A program made the position numbers and the translations under genes. 64,000 nucleotides of DNA from Ciona savignyi (Eukaryota > Chordata > Ascidiacea > Phlebobranchia > Cionidae), in contig CH003198.1 of NCBI GenBank assembly GCA_000149265.1, forward strand, positions 66,071 through 130,070, read 5' to 3'. Positions 51,088 to 63,268 of the stretch are shown here, piece after piece. Below the pieces are notes generated by a model. That model was not told where the DNA came from. It made no database searches and saw nothing but the letters and a program-made list of their open reading frames with translations. The first letter of the stretch is position 1; the number at the start of each line of letters is the position of its first letter.

Positions 51088-54000
51088 TGTATTAATTCTT
51101 TGTTTTTTTATTTAAGTTAAAAAAAGCATAGGAAATAATAAATATTTTAGTATTATTTGTGTAATATACACAATAAACATAACCAGCAAGAAATGAAAAA
51201 TGGCCGAAACCGTTGAAATGGCCTAACGATAAAAACTAACATTTCATTCATTTTGTTTTCGCTTTAAATTCCCAGCCGAAAATCCGAACCCAATTAATTA
51301 TCCTGAAATTTATCTCACCCCGTTGTCTGGAGCCTAAACACCGACTGGCGATCCTACCGCTTTTCATAACACTCTGCTAGTGAAGTACCGACCATCAGAC
51401 TGCATTAATCTACGTCGCACGTTCCTGCCTTCTTCTATATATTCCGCCATTTTGATCTAAAACCCGCGCGAAACGGACAATTTTTTTGGAAAAATTGTGC
51501 GTTTGAATACCTTTTTCATATAAGGTTATGAAATAAAATAATTAATGATTAAACTAAATGCCAAATTGTCATACCTTTAATGGAAAATTTAAAAGCGGAT
51601 TCACCAATCAATTATTAGAAATTTTTAACACAAGCCAAGCCGTTAAAAATACAATTTATCAATATCGCTTATCTAAAGCCATTGGATTATACAAAACTTC
51701 GTCAATTAAAATTTGCCTAAACTGAATATTAATTATAGCGAACTCTATCCGTAAATACCGAGTTTGTAAGCTAGTTCTAAATTATCTGTCTTGTATTAAA
51801 TAAGCTAAGTTGTCCTCGTACTTTATATAATAATTTTACTGCATTTGATTTGCTGCAATGGTCGGTCTGCTTTGATCTAAGCGCTCCCTGTCTTGTATCC
51901 TTGCCCACCAACTAATCCAATGTTTGTTAGGAAGCTCTACGTTGATTCACCAGCGCCCATCTTTGCGCCGAAGCTAGTACACTTTGATTAATGCACAAAC
52001 CGACAGAGAACATTTATCATTCACTTCCACTTTATCTGGCTCCGTTGAATCCCGACCTACACTTGCTGCGGTTGTCCCAGCGCTGGAAACTACGTGAATT
52101 CAGTTGCAGGTAACGCGACACTTCAATCGGCGATTAATTTCTCTATTGCGTCACAATACTACTTATACCGCGCGCCACCGATTACAATACGTGTCGAGAA
52201 ACCTTAGCGAGTACGAATCGGAAATCGGAGTGTTTTATTTTGTCACAATAGTCATGTTTTGCAACCAGTGACCACGTGTTTTGGCGCGAAACAAGCGGTT
52301 AACAAACCCACAGCTACAAAAAGAAACTGATTAATTACTTTCTTGGGAATTCTATGTTACATCGTGTATTAATCAACAATCGACAAGCACTTCCATAAAC
52401 ATCGAGAATCGCGATATTTGGGGTTACCCTTCATTCGTCATAATGCGTTCATCAATTTGGCAAACTTTCCAACTTTCGGTCCAAAAATTTCGCTCTGTCA
52501 TTTATGCTGGAAATGTGGCATTTCACGAATCGTGTCGTCACAGTGGACAACAAACGCAGCATCCGCTAGTGTATGACGTCACAATGTGACAAACGTTGTG
52601 TATTTTTGATCGATTGTCGCGTGACAGAGGTTCGGAACACGCGAATCTTTTCCAGCGGATGCATTAAGTCAATTTTTAAAAAGTTCACTCTATTTACAAT
52701 ATCCCGATGCGAGCCCAAATAAGTCAACTCGTTACCGCCATTGCTGCAAATAGAGCAACTTTCAAACCCCGAGATAATTCCAACTTCGAGTAATTATCGG
52801 AGGTTTGCAAAAGAAATTATTTCTTTGAGTTGAAAATTAATCCGACCCGGCCTTGCGCTAATTGGCGACGTTTTCGTTACTTTTCTTCAGGTTCGGAAAC
52901 CCATTACCGCGATTTTCGCGTTCGAACGACACCGACTGATCCATCATTATGACGTAACTTACCAACTACAAGGTCACGTGATAGCTTGTCTTCGTTTCTT
53001 TGTGACGAAATACTCCTTTTGTTGTTCAAGCATATTCCGATTCTAGAACTTCAATGGCCTCATTCACCAGTCAACTTATTGATTCAGTGTAACCATCTCT
53101 GTGATATTGTAGTTGCTTAATTACATCAACAAACTCCCAACTGTCACTTAACTCCAATTTCTATGTTGACCCTAAAATCAACTGTTACTTTAAAATATAT
53201 ATTTATTGCGAAATCGCAATGTGATCTGAAAAAACAATTCCAAATGCTTTTACCCGGGAGCTCTCAATTTTCCAACAGCTGAAACCTGCGACAGACGCCC
53301 CAAACTGGAACTTCGCTTTAACCTTGGTGTAGAGTATCCATGGAATTTAACTCGTCGGCCCTTGTCCACTCGAAAAGACAGACGAGCGACATCGAGGGTA
53401 ATCGATCAATTCTGCCGGGTTTGTGAAAACAATCCCCGGTCGAAGTGGACACGGTCTCGGGTTAAAAGTTCAGCTTGGAAGAGGTTGTTTTAAGCTAAAA
53501 AGTGAGAAGGGACGAGCGGCTGATTGAAAACTGGTTACCAATTGCGAAAACTTGAACTGGTAATCTGATAGCCCGAACAAGAGATAAGTCCACTTTACAA
53601 ATCGTTTTGTATTTTATCAAAATACAGCGGGGTTGGCATGTAGTTTACCTTGGTTCTTTACTCAAGTTCACGATTCAACCATTTTTACAATTCGCATTAA
53701 TACAACTGCAACATGTATCCAACTTTTATTGCCCAATCATTTATTATTAAGTAAATACCGTACCACGAATGTATATAATAATAAGAATGGTAAATTCTTA
53801 TACTTAATTTTGTAAGCAGGTTTAACGTCAAACAATTTTAAAGTACATTTCATATGTCCTTAATTGCGATGCCGCGATAGGGCACTGTTATATAATGTGG
53901 AATTATAACCTTTCGTTTTAAGGAAACACGGATTACCCGTATTACGGTTAGGGTATGTATACAGATACTTTCACTAGTAAATCGGTTTAGGAAATTACAA

Positions 54001-55494
54001 AGTTTCGAACAAGCCGTGCTTAAACACAAAATAAACAAAAATCCAGTTGTTTTTAGTTTATGGGTACGGGCGATCCCATTTTGGTGTTATTGTAAATTCC
54101 CCTCGCATCCCACAAGAATCTTAATCATTGCAAATTTACCCACTACAGATAGGCGTATGCGTAGGTAATTAGTATTGTTTGTGTGAATTAGATAGAGAAA
54201 TTAAATTAACAATTTAAAGTTCAAAGGATATTCTATTTGAAATACTCCACAGCTACTGTGTTGGGTATCTAATCTTTGACGATCCCTCCTTGATTAAACG
54301 TTTATTCACTTACCATGGTAGCTTGCCATTATTCAATCCTCCATGAGATGATTTATATCCAGATTCCAAACCTTAATTTGCAAGAGGAAACTGCACACCC
54401 TCAGCTTAACCTGACGTAGTTTATTTTAGGAAAATCACGTCACAGAAAGACTAAACTTTGGAGCGAGGCGTTGAAAATATTTCGGACTAAAACATGATTG
54501 ATAATTGAGTTCCTCAGCCTACGAACGCTGTGTAAGCGAGGATTAAGTTAGATAGAAGTTATCTAAGGACGGGCGAAGGTGAAGTGTTATTTATCGGTGT
54601 TTGTTTTCATGGAACATTTCGTTTGGGCCAGATAGCCCTGCCCTTACCGTGCCATACCTTTCTACAGATGTAAAATGGATTTGCTACTTCAAAAGCAAGT
54701 TAGTACAGGAAATTCCAAAGTTTAACATTTGTTCAATCTCAGATAGTTTGAATAATGGTATTTCAATAATGATATTTTAACCCAGACAACCAGGAACTGA
54801 GACGGTCTTAAATGGATTTGGTACATTTGCTGTTTTGCGAAGAACTACTGATTTATTAAAAAGTGTATAAACTAAATGCGCAATAAACCATATTTCTATA
54901 GATGATATGTTTAAAATGTATGAGCGCTTCAAAAACCACCTGACACATGAAAACGACTTCTTACTTAAATATCTTTCAGAAAACTTGATCATTATCAGGT
55001 ACATTTCCAATTAACTTAAAAATTCCCTGCTAATAGGATTGTTTTAACGGTGTAGTAGTGGTTTATGATTTCACTCCCATTTATCTTGGTAAAGACTCAC
55101 TGTAAAGTCCACCCACTCGCCACGTCACTGTGCTTGCCACATGATTGTATGGAATTCGTTTTTACCTTCACATCTCTGGAAATAAACAATTTGTTTTGTA
55201 AACAATAAGAGCCCATTAAATCATCAAAGATCAGAAAAGCGATTTGTTAGAAAATTATTCGTATGTATGGTAAAGTATAGAATACCTGCAGTATTTATAA
55301 AAATGATGGCTTTATGGCGGGAATTTATTTTTTAACTTCAAAATGAGGGTGACATGTTTAATTTTGCATTACAGTGTTTTTGGAAAGGAATAATAATGTT
55401 TAACCCCTGAAAAAGAATAATGCTGAGGCCGGTAAAATATCAATGTTAATCACCACAATCGAGTTTCCGAAACGACTGTATTTTGTACATTTAT

Positions 55495-55590
55495 GTGCGA
55501 TTCTGTGACGTAATGGTAAGCACGACCGATTCATATGTAGAATTCATTATAAAACGGTCTTAGTTACGAACCCACCGCGAATTTTAAAAT
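55495..55590 (+). mobile_element. tRNA-like repeat (family 2)
   Basis: TGACGTAATGGTAAGCACGA, then CCGATTCATATGTAGAATTC, then AAACGGTCTTAGTTACGAAC. The same block order as the Hox4 intron copies, with the B-box eroded. Confidence 0.5.
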
Positions 55591-56055
55591 CATCGCCATC
55601 ACAATATTAGTTTGAGTTATTTTAAATCATGATAAATAAATATAATAGCCATGCCTGTAATCGAACACATAATCTGTCTGCTGTGACCACTTTATAAAAA
55701 TCTCACCATTACATTATATAGCAGACGTTGTTTCAAACCAGTGATGCGTCTGTGGTAGTTCCCTATTTGAATGAAATCATGTGTGGATGCATGACGTGTT
55801 AATCGGTGGGCCGTACAACCGCTTACACCGCACACTACATTGTTATGATCATGTATTGGCTGAATGCGTGAGTGGACGTCAAACAGTCAGCATGACTTGA
55901 ACACAAAATTGCATTGAAAAGGTAACCTGGTAGCGTACCAACTACGGGGTCGGAACCAGACGTTAAATAAATGCATGTTTTCCTCTAGCGGTTTTAGTAT
56001 AAATATATACCGCCGCTAAATGTCGCAATGTACAACTCTATTTTGAACCAACCGG

Positions 56056-56135
56056 TTCGGCCGTGGAGACGAATGGTTAGCACGGTGTATTAGTTACGAA
56101 CCATTACGGATTCAAAACTTACCCTGAAAAAAAGT
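56056..56135 (+). mobile_element. Deleted tRNA-like repeat (family 2)
   Basis: GGCCGTGGAGACGAATGGTT then AGCACGG, followed directly by the 3' part TTACGAACCATTACGGATTC and AAAACTTACCCTG. The middle is deleted. Confidence 0.5.
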
Positions 56136-56180
56136 TTAGATTATTTCGAAAAATTTACCAAAGAATTGTCTTACTATTTG

Positions 56181-56260
56181 GGCGATGGTGTGGCCGAACG
56201 GTTAACGTTAACATATACCGATCTCTATATAAAAACGGATTTTAGGTTAAAATCCTAATC
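56181..56260 (+). mobile_element. tRNA-like repeat (family 2)
   Basis: Head GGTGTGGCCGAACGGTTAAC, ATATACCGATCTCTATATAA and AAACGG are well kept. The 3' part is eroded. Confidence 0.5.
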
Positions 56261-56354
56261 TTTCGCTGTTAACTTAAATGCCAGTTCTTACATTGGCTTT
56301 CGAACGTTGACAAAGCACTCGTTGAAACCGGTTCTTGTACTGTTCTATCTGAAC

Positions 56355-56665
56355 ATATAAAGTCGAACCGATTAGCTTAGTGGTTTAGAGAGTCGCCTTT
56401 TAGCCGCAGGGTTGCAATTTCGAAACTGGTCTCTAGCTAGTCGGTTGTGTCCTTTAGCATGGCACTTAACGAATATTGCCTGAACCCAGCGGATTAATGG
56501 GTTCTACTAAATTAAAGAAACTGCTTAATCATACACAACATACTGCAATAGCTCCGGTAACCCGACGGTGGCGCGAGGTGATCTGACGATTGCCCGTGTG
56601 TTAACCGCCTTGGTTTTCCCATTCACAGGGATAAACATGAATAGCCTTTCTTTCTCGTCCCATAC
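56355..56665 (+). mobile_element. tRNA-derived SINE, near full-length copy (family 1)
   Basis: Head AACCGATTAGCTTAGTGGTT (A-box side) and TTGCAATTTCGAAACTGG (B-box side). The body CTAGCTAGTCGGTTGTGTCC, CCCAGCGGATTAATGGGTTC and CAATAGCTCCGGTAACCCGA and the 3' end GCCCGTGTGTTAACCGCC are shared with the 18.5 kb copy. It sits just past the sulfotransferase polyadenylation signal. Confidence 0.8.
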
Positions 56666-56735
56666 ATGTATATTCGTCTGTATAAATAAAGATCTATAAT
56701 AACCATGCAGTCTAAAAATGTATAATAAGAAAAGT

Positions 56736-56741
56736 TTTATT
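56736..56741 (-). promoter_or_regulatory. Candidate polyadenylation signal for the sulfotransferase gene
   Basis: AATAAA on the minus strand only about 20 nt past the stop, implying a very short 3' UTR. Confidence 0.5.
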
Positions 56742-56759
56742 GTAAAAAAATACAAAGTT

Positions 56760-59700
56760 TTAACAATTTCCTAAAGTAACACTGTTGCATAAAGGCTCTA
56801 ATAAGGCGTCTGGGTCGTCTATAGACAAAGTCGTGTTTGTTATAAAATTATAATTAAGCGACTGCATCATCGCAGAACACTTATGTTGCACATACGCCAG
56901 CTCGTGGTCATCCAACGTTCGAGTCCACTTCCACCAGTTGGCGGTAGAGTTGCACGTGGTAGTATACGGATCATTATTCAACTTTTTTAGAAAAACAGTT
57001 TTTAAATCGTTTTTAAACAATGTACGTTTCATACGAGAGTTGGACGAAGTCTTTAAAACTTTTAATTTCCTGATCGGTCGTGCTTTCCGAATCGGCAATT
57101 TCAATTTCTTTTTCATTTTCCTCAAAATTCGGTAGCCTCTTGCGTCCATCGATCTTGCACTTCCCTGTAAAATAATGACGTCACAACAAGTGATAATGAC
57201 GTCACATATAAGTGACGCCAATTACTTAACGATCAGCGGCAACATTACGATTTCACCGACATTGCTATTAGGAGAAAATTCTAACCCCAAACTCTCGTGT
57301 GGCTAAACGGTTAGCGCCACCGTTTCATATAAAAAAAGATCTTAGAGATGACATTCGAGCCCCATAAAATTGACCCCGAACACTAACTCTTACGCCCGAT
57401 CTTTATTTTTGCGTGCGTTTATTTTTTCCCACTCCCCTTGTTTAAGTTTTATACCGGTTTCACGTATTACACCTCAGAGTTCCAACTACTCATTATGAAT
57501 CCATACATTTGTATTCAATTGCACCCAACGCTCGATGTTAGGTTTGATATCGAGTCCAGTGAATTTGTAAAGATCCTGAGTGGTCTGCAGTGGATCGCGG
57601 CATAAATCTTCATATCTGTGAACACGGAATCAGATGTGAATGTGAGGTTATATGGGTTTATAAGACATGCAAATGGAAGTTGTAGAAAGCACGTCTTTAC
57701 GCCAATGCTAGAATATTGTAAAATGTGTTTGCAAACATATACGTTACATAGTAAAATTAGAACAACCACCTTGTTTATTATTAGGATTAAAGATATTTGT
57801 TAATTCGCATGTAGTAAGCAAAGTCCGGTCATTATTTCAAGCAGTTTTGACTTTTATAAAATGCTCATCGGGGGTTGTGCAGAAGATTGTGAAAATTGGA
57901 AAATAAGCAACTTTCACTTCGAATGCGGAACATCATGGTATTGTAAAATATTTTAAGCCAAAAAACACAACGTTTTTCTCTTGCAAGAAAGTATGTTGGC
58001 TTGTTTTGTTCCAATATATCATTAAATTTCCAGACGTTCCGGAATAAAAAGTGTTATATGAATTTAATTATTTTTGCGTGGCTCAATTTTGAATTCATAA
58101 TGGCATCTTCACTAATACCGTTTTCGTATGAACAAAGGTATGGGTACGGTGGCGTTAACCATTCGCTCACATGTTTATTTTTGTTTAGTGTATTTTTATT
58201 ATGATTTTGAAGTCACACAATAGTGGCTTTATGTGTCTTACCCAATGATTTCGCCAACGGACAGGGAGTAATAACTCCGCATACAGATAATTCTTCATGG
58301 CCAATATTTCCCTTCCTCGGGATAAACACTCATGTTACGCCAATAGGGAACTTAACCATTATAAAAATGTTCAAGACAGAGTTTAACAAATTGTAACAGA
58401 AACCAACCTAAGTAATTTATATTTCCCTTCCAGCCATTTTGCACTCAGTGCCGCTTCCAAATTGTCCCTCGTTTGGCCACAAGTCCTCGAAATTTCAGAT
58501 TCCGGTGATTTTCTGCTCAAACCCGAAACTGACTGGAACACGCCACGGGGGTCGCGAACTAAATGAACAATCTGGAACAGAAACAAAATAAAAGCAATTG
58601 TCCGTGTCATATTATTTTATTCTCATGATATGTAAATCAAAAATTTGTCCGTTTTCAATTTTTCATTAAAGTTTCTGCTTCGTGCTTTCATGGTGGAAAC
58701 AAATAAAATAAACTAAACTAAATGTACAGTATGTACAAAAAATAATTGATTAACGAGTAAAGTGACTATTTTTACAAATGGTGTAGGCTAATGTTTTTTA
58801 CTTTATATTTTTTCAGTTAATATTCTGTACTAATCTTTTTGTAATGGCAGCAAACACAAAGGCACTTACTTTTATATCGAACTTTGGATTGGTGACAAGG
58901 CTCCTCAGACTCTCTAGGTGGCACATCCTAATTACTTTTATCACCACCACTTTGGACAGCCCACATGCATCCGACGCCATGATTGGGTCCACTGGTTCGC
59001 ACCTTGAGCAAGATTGGGGGTCCCCTTGGCTGCAGAATTGTTTTGAACAGAGAACTTTGCTTTTCTGTCTGCAGGAATAATGGAACGGTTCATTGCATAA
59101 ATGGACCGCAAAATAGCTATTTTCGCATACTTGAGTTCTCCTTTACAGTTCGCAATTTTATTAAATGGTATGTTTGGAAAGTTAATAAAATAACTGGCTA
59201 TCTGGTACAACAATAAAAAAATTAGAATGACTTTCTCATATTGGCCTTCTTACCTAAAGCAAAAGTTATGGGACAAGCAATTTTCTGTGGCGTAATCCCT
59301 TGGGGTAATTCCCTGCAAGTCTGAAATGAGGTGAAATTGGCAACGAATCATCTTTTCCAGCATATTGACTTTCCCATCTTCATTTTCACAGCCACTCTTT
59401 GCCATTATAAGAGGTTCAAAGACATAGAAAACATCGTCGTTTTGGTTGAACAGCTCCCCAGTGAAGGTACTTCCAGAACGATGATTAGTAAGAATAATCA
59501 CACCTAAAATAAACAAACTGGATCAGCGTTACACGAGAATGCCCTGACACTCAAGCATGTTGCAGTTACAAGAAAATTCTAAACCTTAAAAACTAATATA
59601 AATGATAAACATTACAACCAATAAGTAACTAAACCGTACATTTAAAAGATTCATGCGGTTACGAAATTAAGTTTGAGAGTTTTTGTGGTCTTGATTTGTA

Positions 59701-60006
59701 CATAAGTTAAAGCTTACCTTTATGCTTGTTTTCTGTGGCGGTTTTGGTGGCGTAGCCCCCTCCGATAAAAGAGTTCAATACAGTCTGATGTCTCGTTTTA
59801 AATGGGTCTCGCATTACAGTGATGCACACCACCAAAAGTACAATTAGCACCAGCTGTATGGTGAAAGCACGATAATTCAACATTCTTTTGTTCATGTGCA
59901 CCACAGGAAAACCAACTCTGGACTTCGGTCTATTTGGTTTCCTGACGTCAGAGGCCCACAAATCATTCGGATTCATGACGTCACGATGCTGAAAGTCGCC
60001 TTGCAT
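56760..60006 (-). CDS. Carbohydrate 6-O-sulfotransferase (CHST1-type family), Golgi type II membrane protein, 6 exons
   Basis: Exons are 59718-60006, 59254-59503, 58870-59068, 58408-58571, 57507-57615 and 56760-57164, giving 471 codons in phase. A short cytosolic tail and signal anchor (about 47-65, FTIQLVLIVLLVVCITVM) indicate a Golgi enzyme. The 5'-phosphosulfate-binding loop is TNHRSGSTFTGELF (about 102-115), followed by VFYVFEPL. The 3'-phosphate-binding motif is HLVRDPRGVFQSVSGLSR (about 249-266); YEDLCRDPLQTTQ follows. The family transfers sulfate from PAPS to C6 of GlcNAc, Gal or GalNAc in glycans; the acceptor cannot be told from sequence. Oddities: a basic insertion of about 55 residues (about 340-400) before PYTTTCNSTANWWKW, and Cys where the family usually has Arg before NS. 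It is probably one of several paralogues in ascidians. Confidence 0.92.
57293..57380 (+). mobile_element. tRNA-like repeat (family 2) in a sulfotransferase intron
   Basis: CTCGTGTGGCTAAACGGTTA and GCGCCACCGTTTCATATAAA, then GATGACATTCGAGCCCCATA, in the usual order. It lies in the intron between the last two coding exons. Confidence 0.5.
58108..58173 (-). mobile_element. Partial tRNA-like repeat (family 2) in a sulfotransferase intron
   Basis: Reverse-oriented half copy: TCACTAATACCGTTTTCGTA, then GGCGTTAACCATTCGCTCAC. Confidence 0.45.
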
Positions 60007-62330
60007 TCCTCATATTCGCGTCATAATGCAGAACAATGAAACGTCGCGTAATTAATCGAACAATTGCAGCGGTACTAAGTGGCAGTCAGCTGTGAACGTC
60101 TTAACGAGAAACGATTACAGATTTATTTGCTGGTGATAAATATTGACGACTGTTGTTTAATTTGCCTCGTTGTTACCATTCCTTCTACACAGTGCCAGCG
60201 GCGTCTTAGGCAACCATAGTCGTTTTATGACGTAGGTTTAGAATTATATGCATGGTTGATAAACTTGACGGTCCAATGAACACACTGATCCTTTTAATCT
60301 GTCTGTTCAATTCAGTTTCGCGAGGCTTAATTCTCCTATTGTGTGGTGTTTGGTAATAAAAGTAGTTGGACAATATGCTCTCTGTGATTTCTTATGTTTC
60401 GTTTGCACTTCGCCTGTTTTGTAATAATTCATTCCAGACTAATTGTTTGAAATAAAGCTTCACGTACCTATTGAGTGTTATCTATGTATTTGCAAGATAC
60501 TTCCTCTGCCTTTATCAGTTCGCTTTCTACAAATATTGCAAAATTGTGGCAGTTGTCACACCTAAATCTCGAAATATATATTTCGTACATGCTATTTAAG
60601 TTATGGCCCAAGCATACACTAAGATATAGATTAATTCTGCTCTACCTATATCACCTTTTATAACTCTGTTTCGTAACAACCACCATTGTGGCACAAGAAT
60701 CTCGAGACAAAGAAACTTTTTCTTTTCACTCTTTCTTATTCTCTCTCTCCTTTTATTACCAACACAAGCGATGGTTTGTGACCGAATAAGTAGGTTAAAA
60801 GGAACTTTAATTTTATTGAAACCTCTTATTGCGTCGTTGAGAAAGTAAAACTGAAGTGCAGATAACTGATCATTTCACCTTAGGCGTTAGGTTATTCCAC
60901 AAATGACTGTACACTGTAATCGCACAGTGACCCATCGCATTTTAAACACATAGCAAAACTTAGGCCACAACATTACCGATTCTAACTAAAAGTTATTAAA
61001 ATTGAATCCAATAAAAATAGACGCTAATAAATAGTTTATATGATGCCTAATTCTGTTATCATCAGGCAAATTATATGACCTTAAATCGATTTTAGTGTTC
61101 ATTTATACAGTTTGCGGTTTAAAGTGTTTGGGATTTTAGTTTTAAATGACTTTTTGTCAATGCTTTAACAGAACACAACGCAATGTAATAATACGTTCAA
61201 ATCTGTAATATATACCAGAATTATGGTAGCCTAATTTTCTTAACTAAATATTTCATTACTGTATTCCACACCATTGAAACGCAAGGCAACCGTATTACTA
61301 TGAAAGTTTCATTTTCCTGCGTGTGTTAAACGTTGTATGAATTATGCATGAACCCAATGTACAGTGGATGCTGCTGTTACATGAATTTAGTGTGCAGTGT
61401 ATGCTAGCCTCAAGTAAGACCTTTTCCCAGCTGCGTATTTATAACCAGTATCTGGTGGGAGATAACAAGCAAGGGAGCCGACAATTAAGCTCTAGTAGCA
61501 ACTGTTTAGGGCTAACCGCAGTTTGATTGAAACAGTTTCAACTCTTGCTAGATTGCAATGCGTTTCATTAGTTGTGGTCAATCCTTTACTATATGGAAAT
61601 ATAGACTCTATTTATATGTTTGTGTATGTATATATTACAGGTATATAAGTTTAATACTGAGAAGAATGTGTTTTTATACAAAATAGTACATTTATACTCA
61701 AACAACCGTGTTTTTTGCAGTCTGATGACATTTTTTATTTTGCAGTAAGATGGAACTCATTTTAAGCAAGGACACCAATCTTGACGTAATAACAAAGAAA
61801 GCGGTAGAAAAATTTGGCTTCAAATAAATTACAATGTTTGACCAATGTATTCTTTTGACCGTGTCAAGTCATATTTTGCGTAAAACGTAACGTTTCCTAT
61901 ACATTTAAGAGTAATGGTCACTTCAGAACCTCTCCAAGATATAAACATGTTTAATATCGTACTAAATAACTACGTAATTAGTATTCCAGTAAGAACAATC
62001 GGTGGCTATCTCGTTGACACAAGCCCTTCACCACCTTCGTCTGTGACGTCATAGGATTGACAGCGGCAGCCGACGTATCGTTACGTCATAATCTGGATTG
62101 TGTTGAGTTCTATATGTATCGCAGCCAGACGCCGGTAGAATGGAGTTGGTTAAGGTTAAATGGTTCGATTTAAGTTTAGATGAATTGCTGAACATTTAGT
62201 TTCACAGTTTTGCAAGCTACTGGTAAAACCGCATCTATAAGGGCTATAAGGGAAATAAACTGCATTTTAAAGAACTTAGGGAGTGTGTAAATGACTGTAA
62301 CTGATAATAAATTGTTGTTTTTCTATTTTA
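60007..62330. other. Intergenic region between divergent genes
   Basis: It separates the minus-strand sulfotransferase start from the plus-strand gene at the right edge. No convincing exon is seen. It contains TGACGT octamers near both ends, which could belong to the two promoters. Confidence 0.45.
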
Positions 62331-62464
62331 GGACAAGTTTTGGATAAGAGTTTGTCAAATATATTTAAATAGGATACGAAAATTGTTTAAAGCCGAATCA
62401 GGATATTAAATCTCTAAGAGTACATCCTACAACAGTTTAATTCCGGAATAACTAAATCTTACAG
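62331..62464 (+). other. Candidate 5' UTR exon of the right-edge gene
   Basis: Bounded by a strong acceptor (tttttctattttag) and a strong donor (CTTACAG|gtaagt). All three frames contain stops, so it is noncoding. The next acceptor, tctgtctatacttttag at 63227, lies about 40 nt before the gene's ATG, fitting a spliced leader region of the transcript. Confidence 0.45.
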
Positions 62465-62584
62465 GTAAGTGCATAGTGGATTTTTATCTCACTCTAAGAA
62501 AAAAAAATAAAGACATTATAAAGCTGTTTTAGACGTTTTATTTATTATTGAATATGGAATAAAGCTCAAACTGGGTGAAGAGTA

Positions 62585-62764
62585 ATGTCAGTGTTATCTT
62601 CAAAGTGTCTTAGCTGCCCAGATTGTGATAAGATTTACCGATATGCTCACATACATTTAAACCTGCCGAATTGTACCGTTCACAGAGCCAGAATAGATAA
62701 TACAGAATCCCAATTAGAAACCGTATATCAGGACCGTGTCTTAGTTTGGAAATGCGCTACTTAA
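62585..62764 (+). CDS. Uncertain 59-codon ORF with a Cys/His cluster
   Basis: ATG to TAA with a protein-like sequence: SKCLSCPDCDKIYRYAHIH, then LNLPNCTVHRARIDNTES. The C-x2-C-x8-H-x-H spacing resembles but does not match a C2H2 finger. It would lie in the proposed 5' UTR intron of the right-edge gene. It is either a small separate gene, a fragment of a zinc-finger pseudogene, or chance. Confidence 0.25.
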   Translation: MSVLSSKCLSCPDCDKIYRYAHIHLNLPNCTVHRARIDNTESQLETVYQDRVLVWKCAT

Positions 62765-63268
62765 GCAATACTGTAAACAACAATAATATGTCAGACCATT
62801 CAGCTCAAGTATTGGCCTACTGATTCGCCAGCTGACCTTGAAAAAGCACTTAGCACGTCCACGCACCAATAGTGGATTAATGGACTGTACTTAAGTAGTA
62901 CCAACTTAGTCTTTATTATATACAACCCACAACAGTTTGGTAATTAGTCCATGACAGAAGTTGATTGATGTTGCCAGTGATAAATCCTTAAACACACTGA
63001 ATTCCATCGCTGATGGTCAGACGACAGCAAAGGGACTCATTAGTATTAATTTCGCTCCCACCAGGATGAATCCTTAAATCCAGTTCATTTGTGATTCTTA
63101 CGTCACTTTTGTACGTATTCTTACGTCACTTTCATTACAGTCTTACAAACATAAACGAACAAAATCATCTCTAACAATCTATAGTTTTAACTTAACCTTT
63201 TTCTTCTATTTCTGTCTATACTTTTAGATTTCAAATTTTCCTGCGGTTACTTCCGCCTGCTTCTAATC

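Larger units (their letters stand above)
51088..56735. other. Hox4 upstream / sulfotransferase downstream intergenic region
   Basis: No convincing exon. A CpG- and TGACGT-rich stretch at about 52.0-53.1 kb contrasts with the AT-rich surroundings and may be regulatory. tRNA-like repeats and a full SINE cluster between 55.5 and 56.7 kb. I looked for a mir-10 hairpin, which often sits on the 5' side of Hox4, and saw none. Confidence 0.5.

Noticed and set aside
51088..55490. mir-10 hairpin expected on the 5' side of Hox4 in many animals
   Set aside because: Neither the mature mir-10 sequence nor its complement was seen by eye in this stretch; a covariance search would be needed to exclude a diverged copy.
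56525..56755. Minus-strand ORF with VNGKTKAVNTRAIVRSPRA
   Set aside because: A near-identical peptide arises at 63307-63492. Both are antisense readings of the family 1 SINE 3' end, not a protein family.
61344..61526. 60-codon plus-strand ORF with a loosely repeated start (GTACAGTGGATGCTGC / GTGCAGTGTATGCT)
   Set aside because: Short, no recognisable product, and in an otherwise featureless intergenic stretch.
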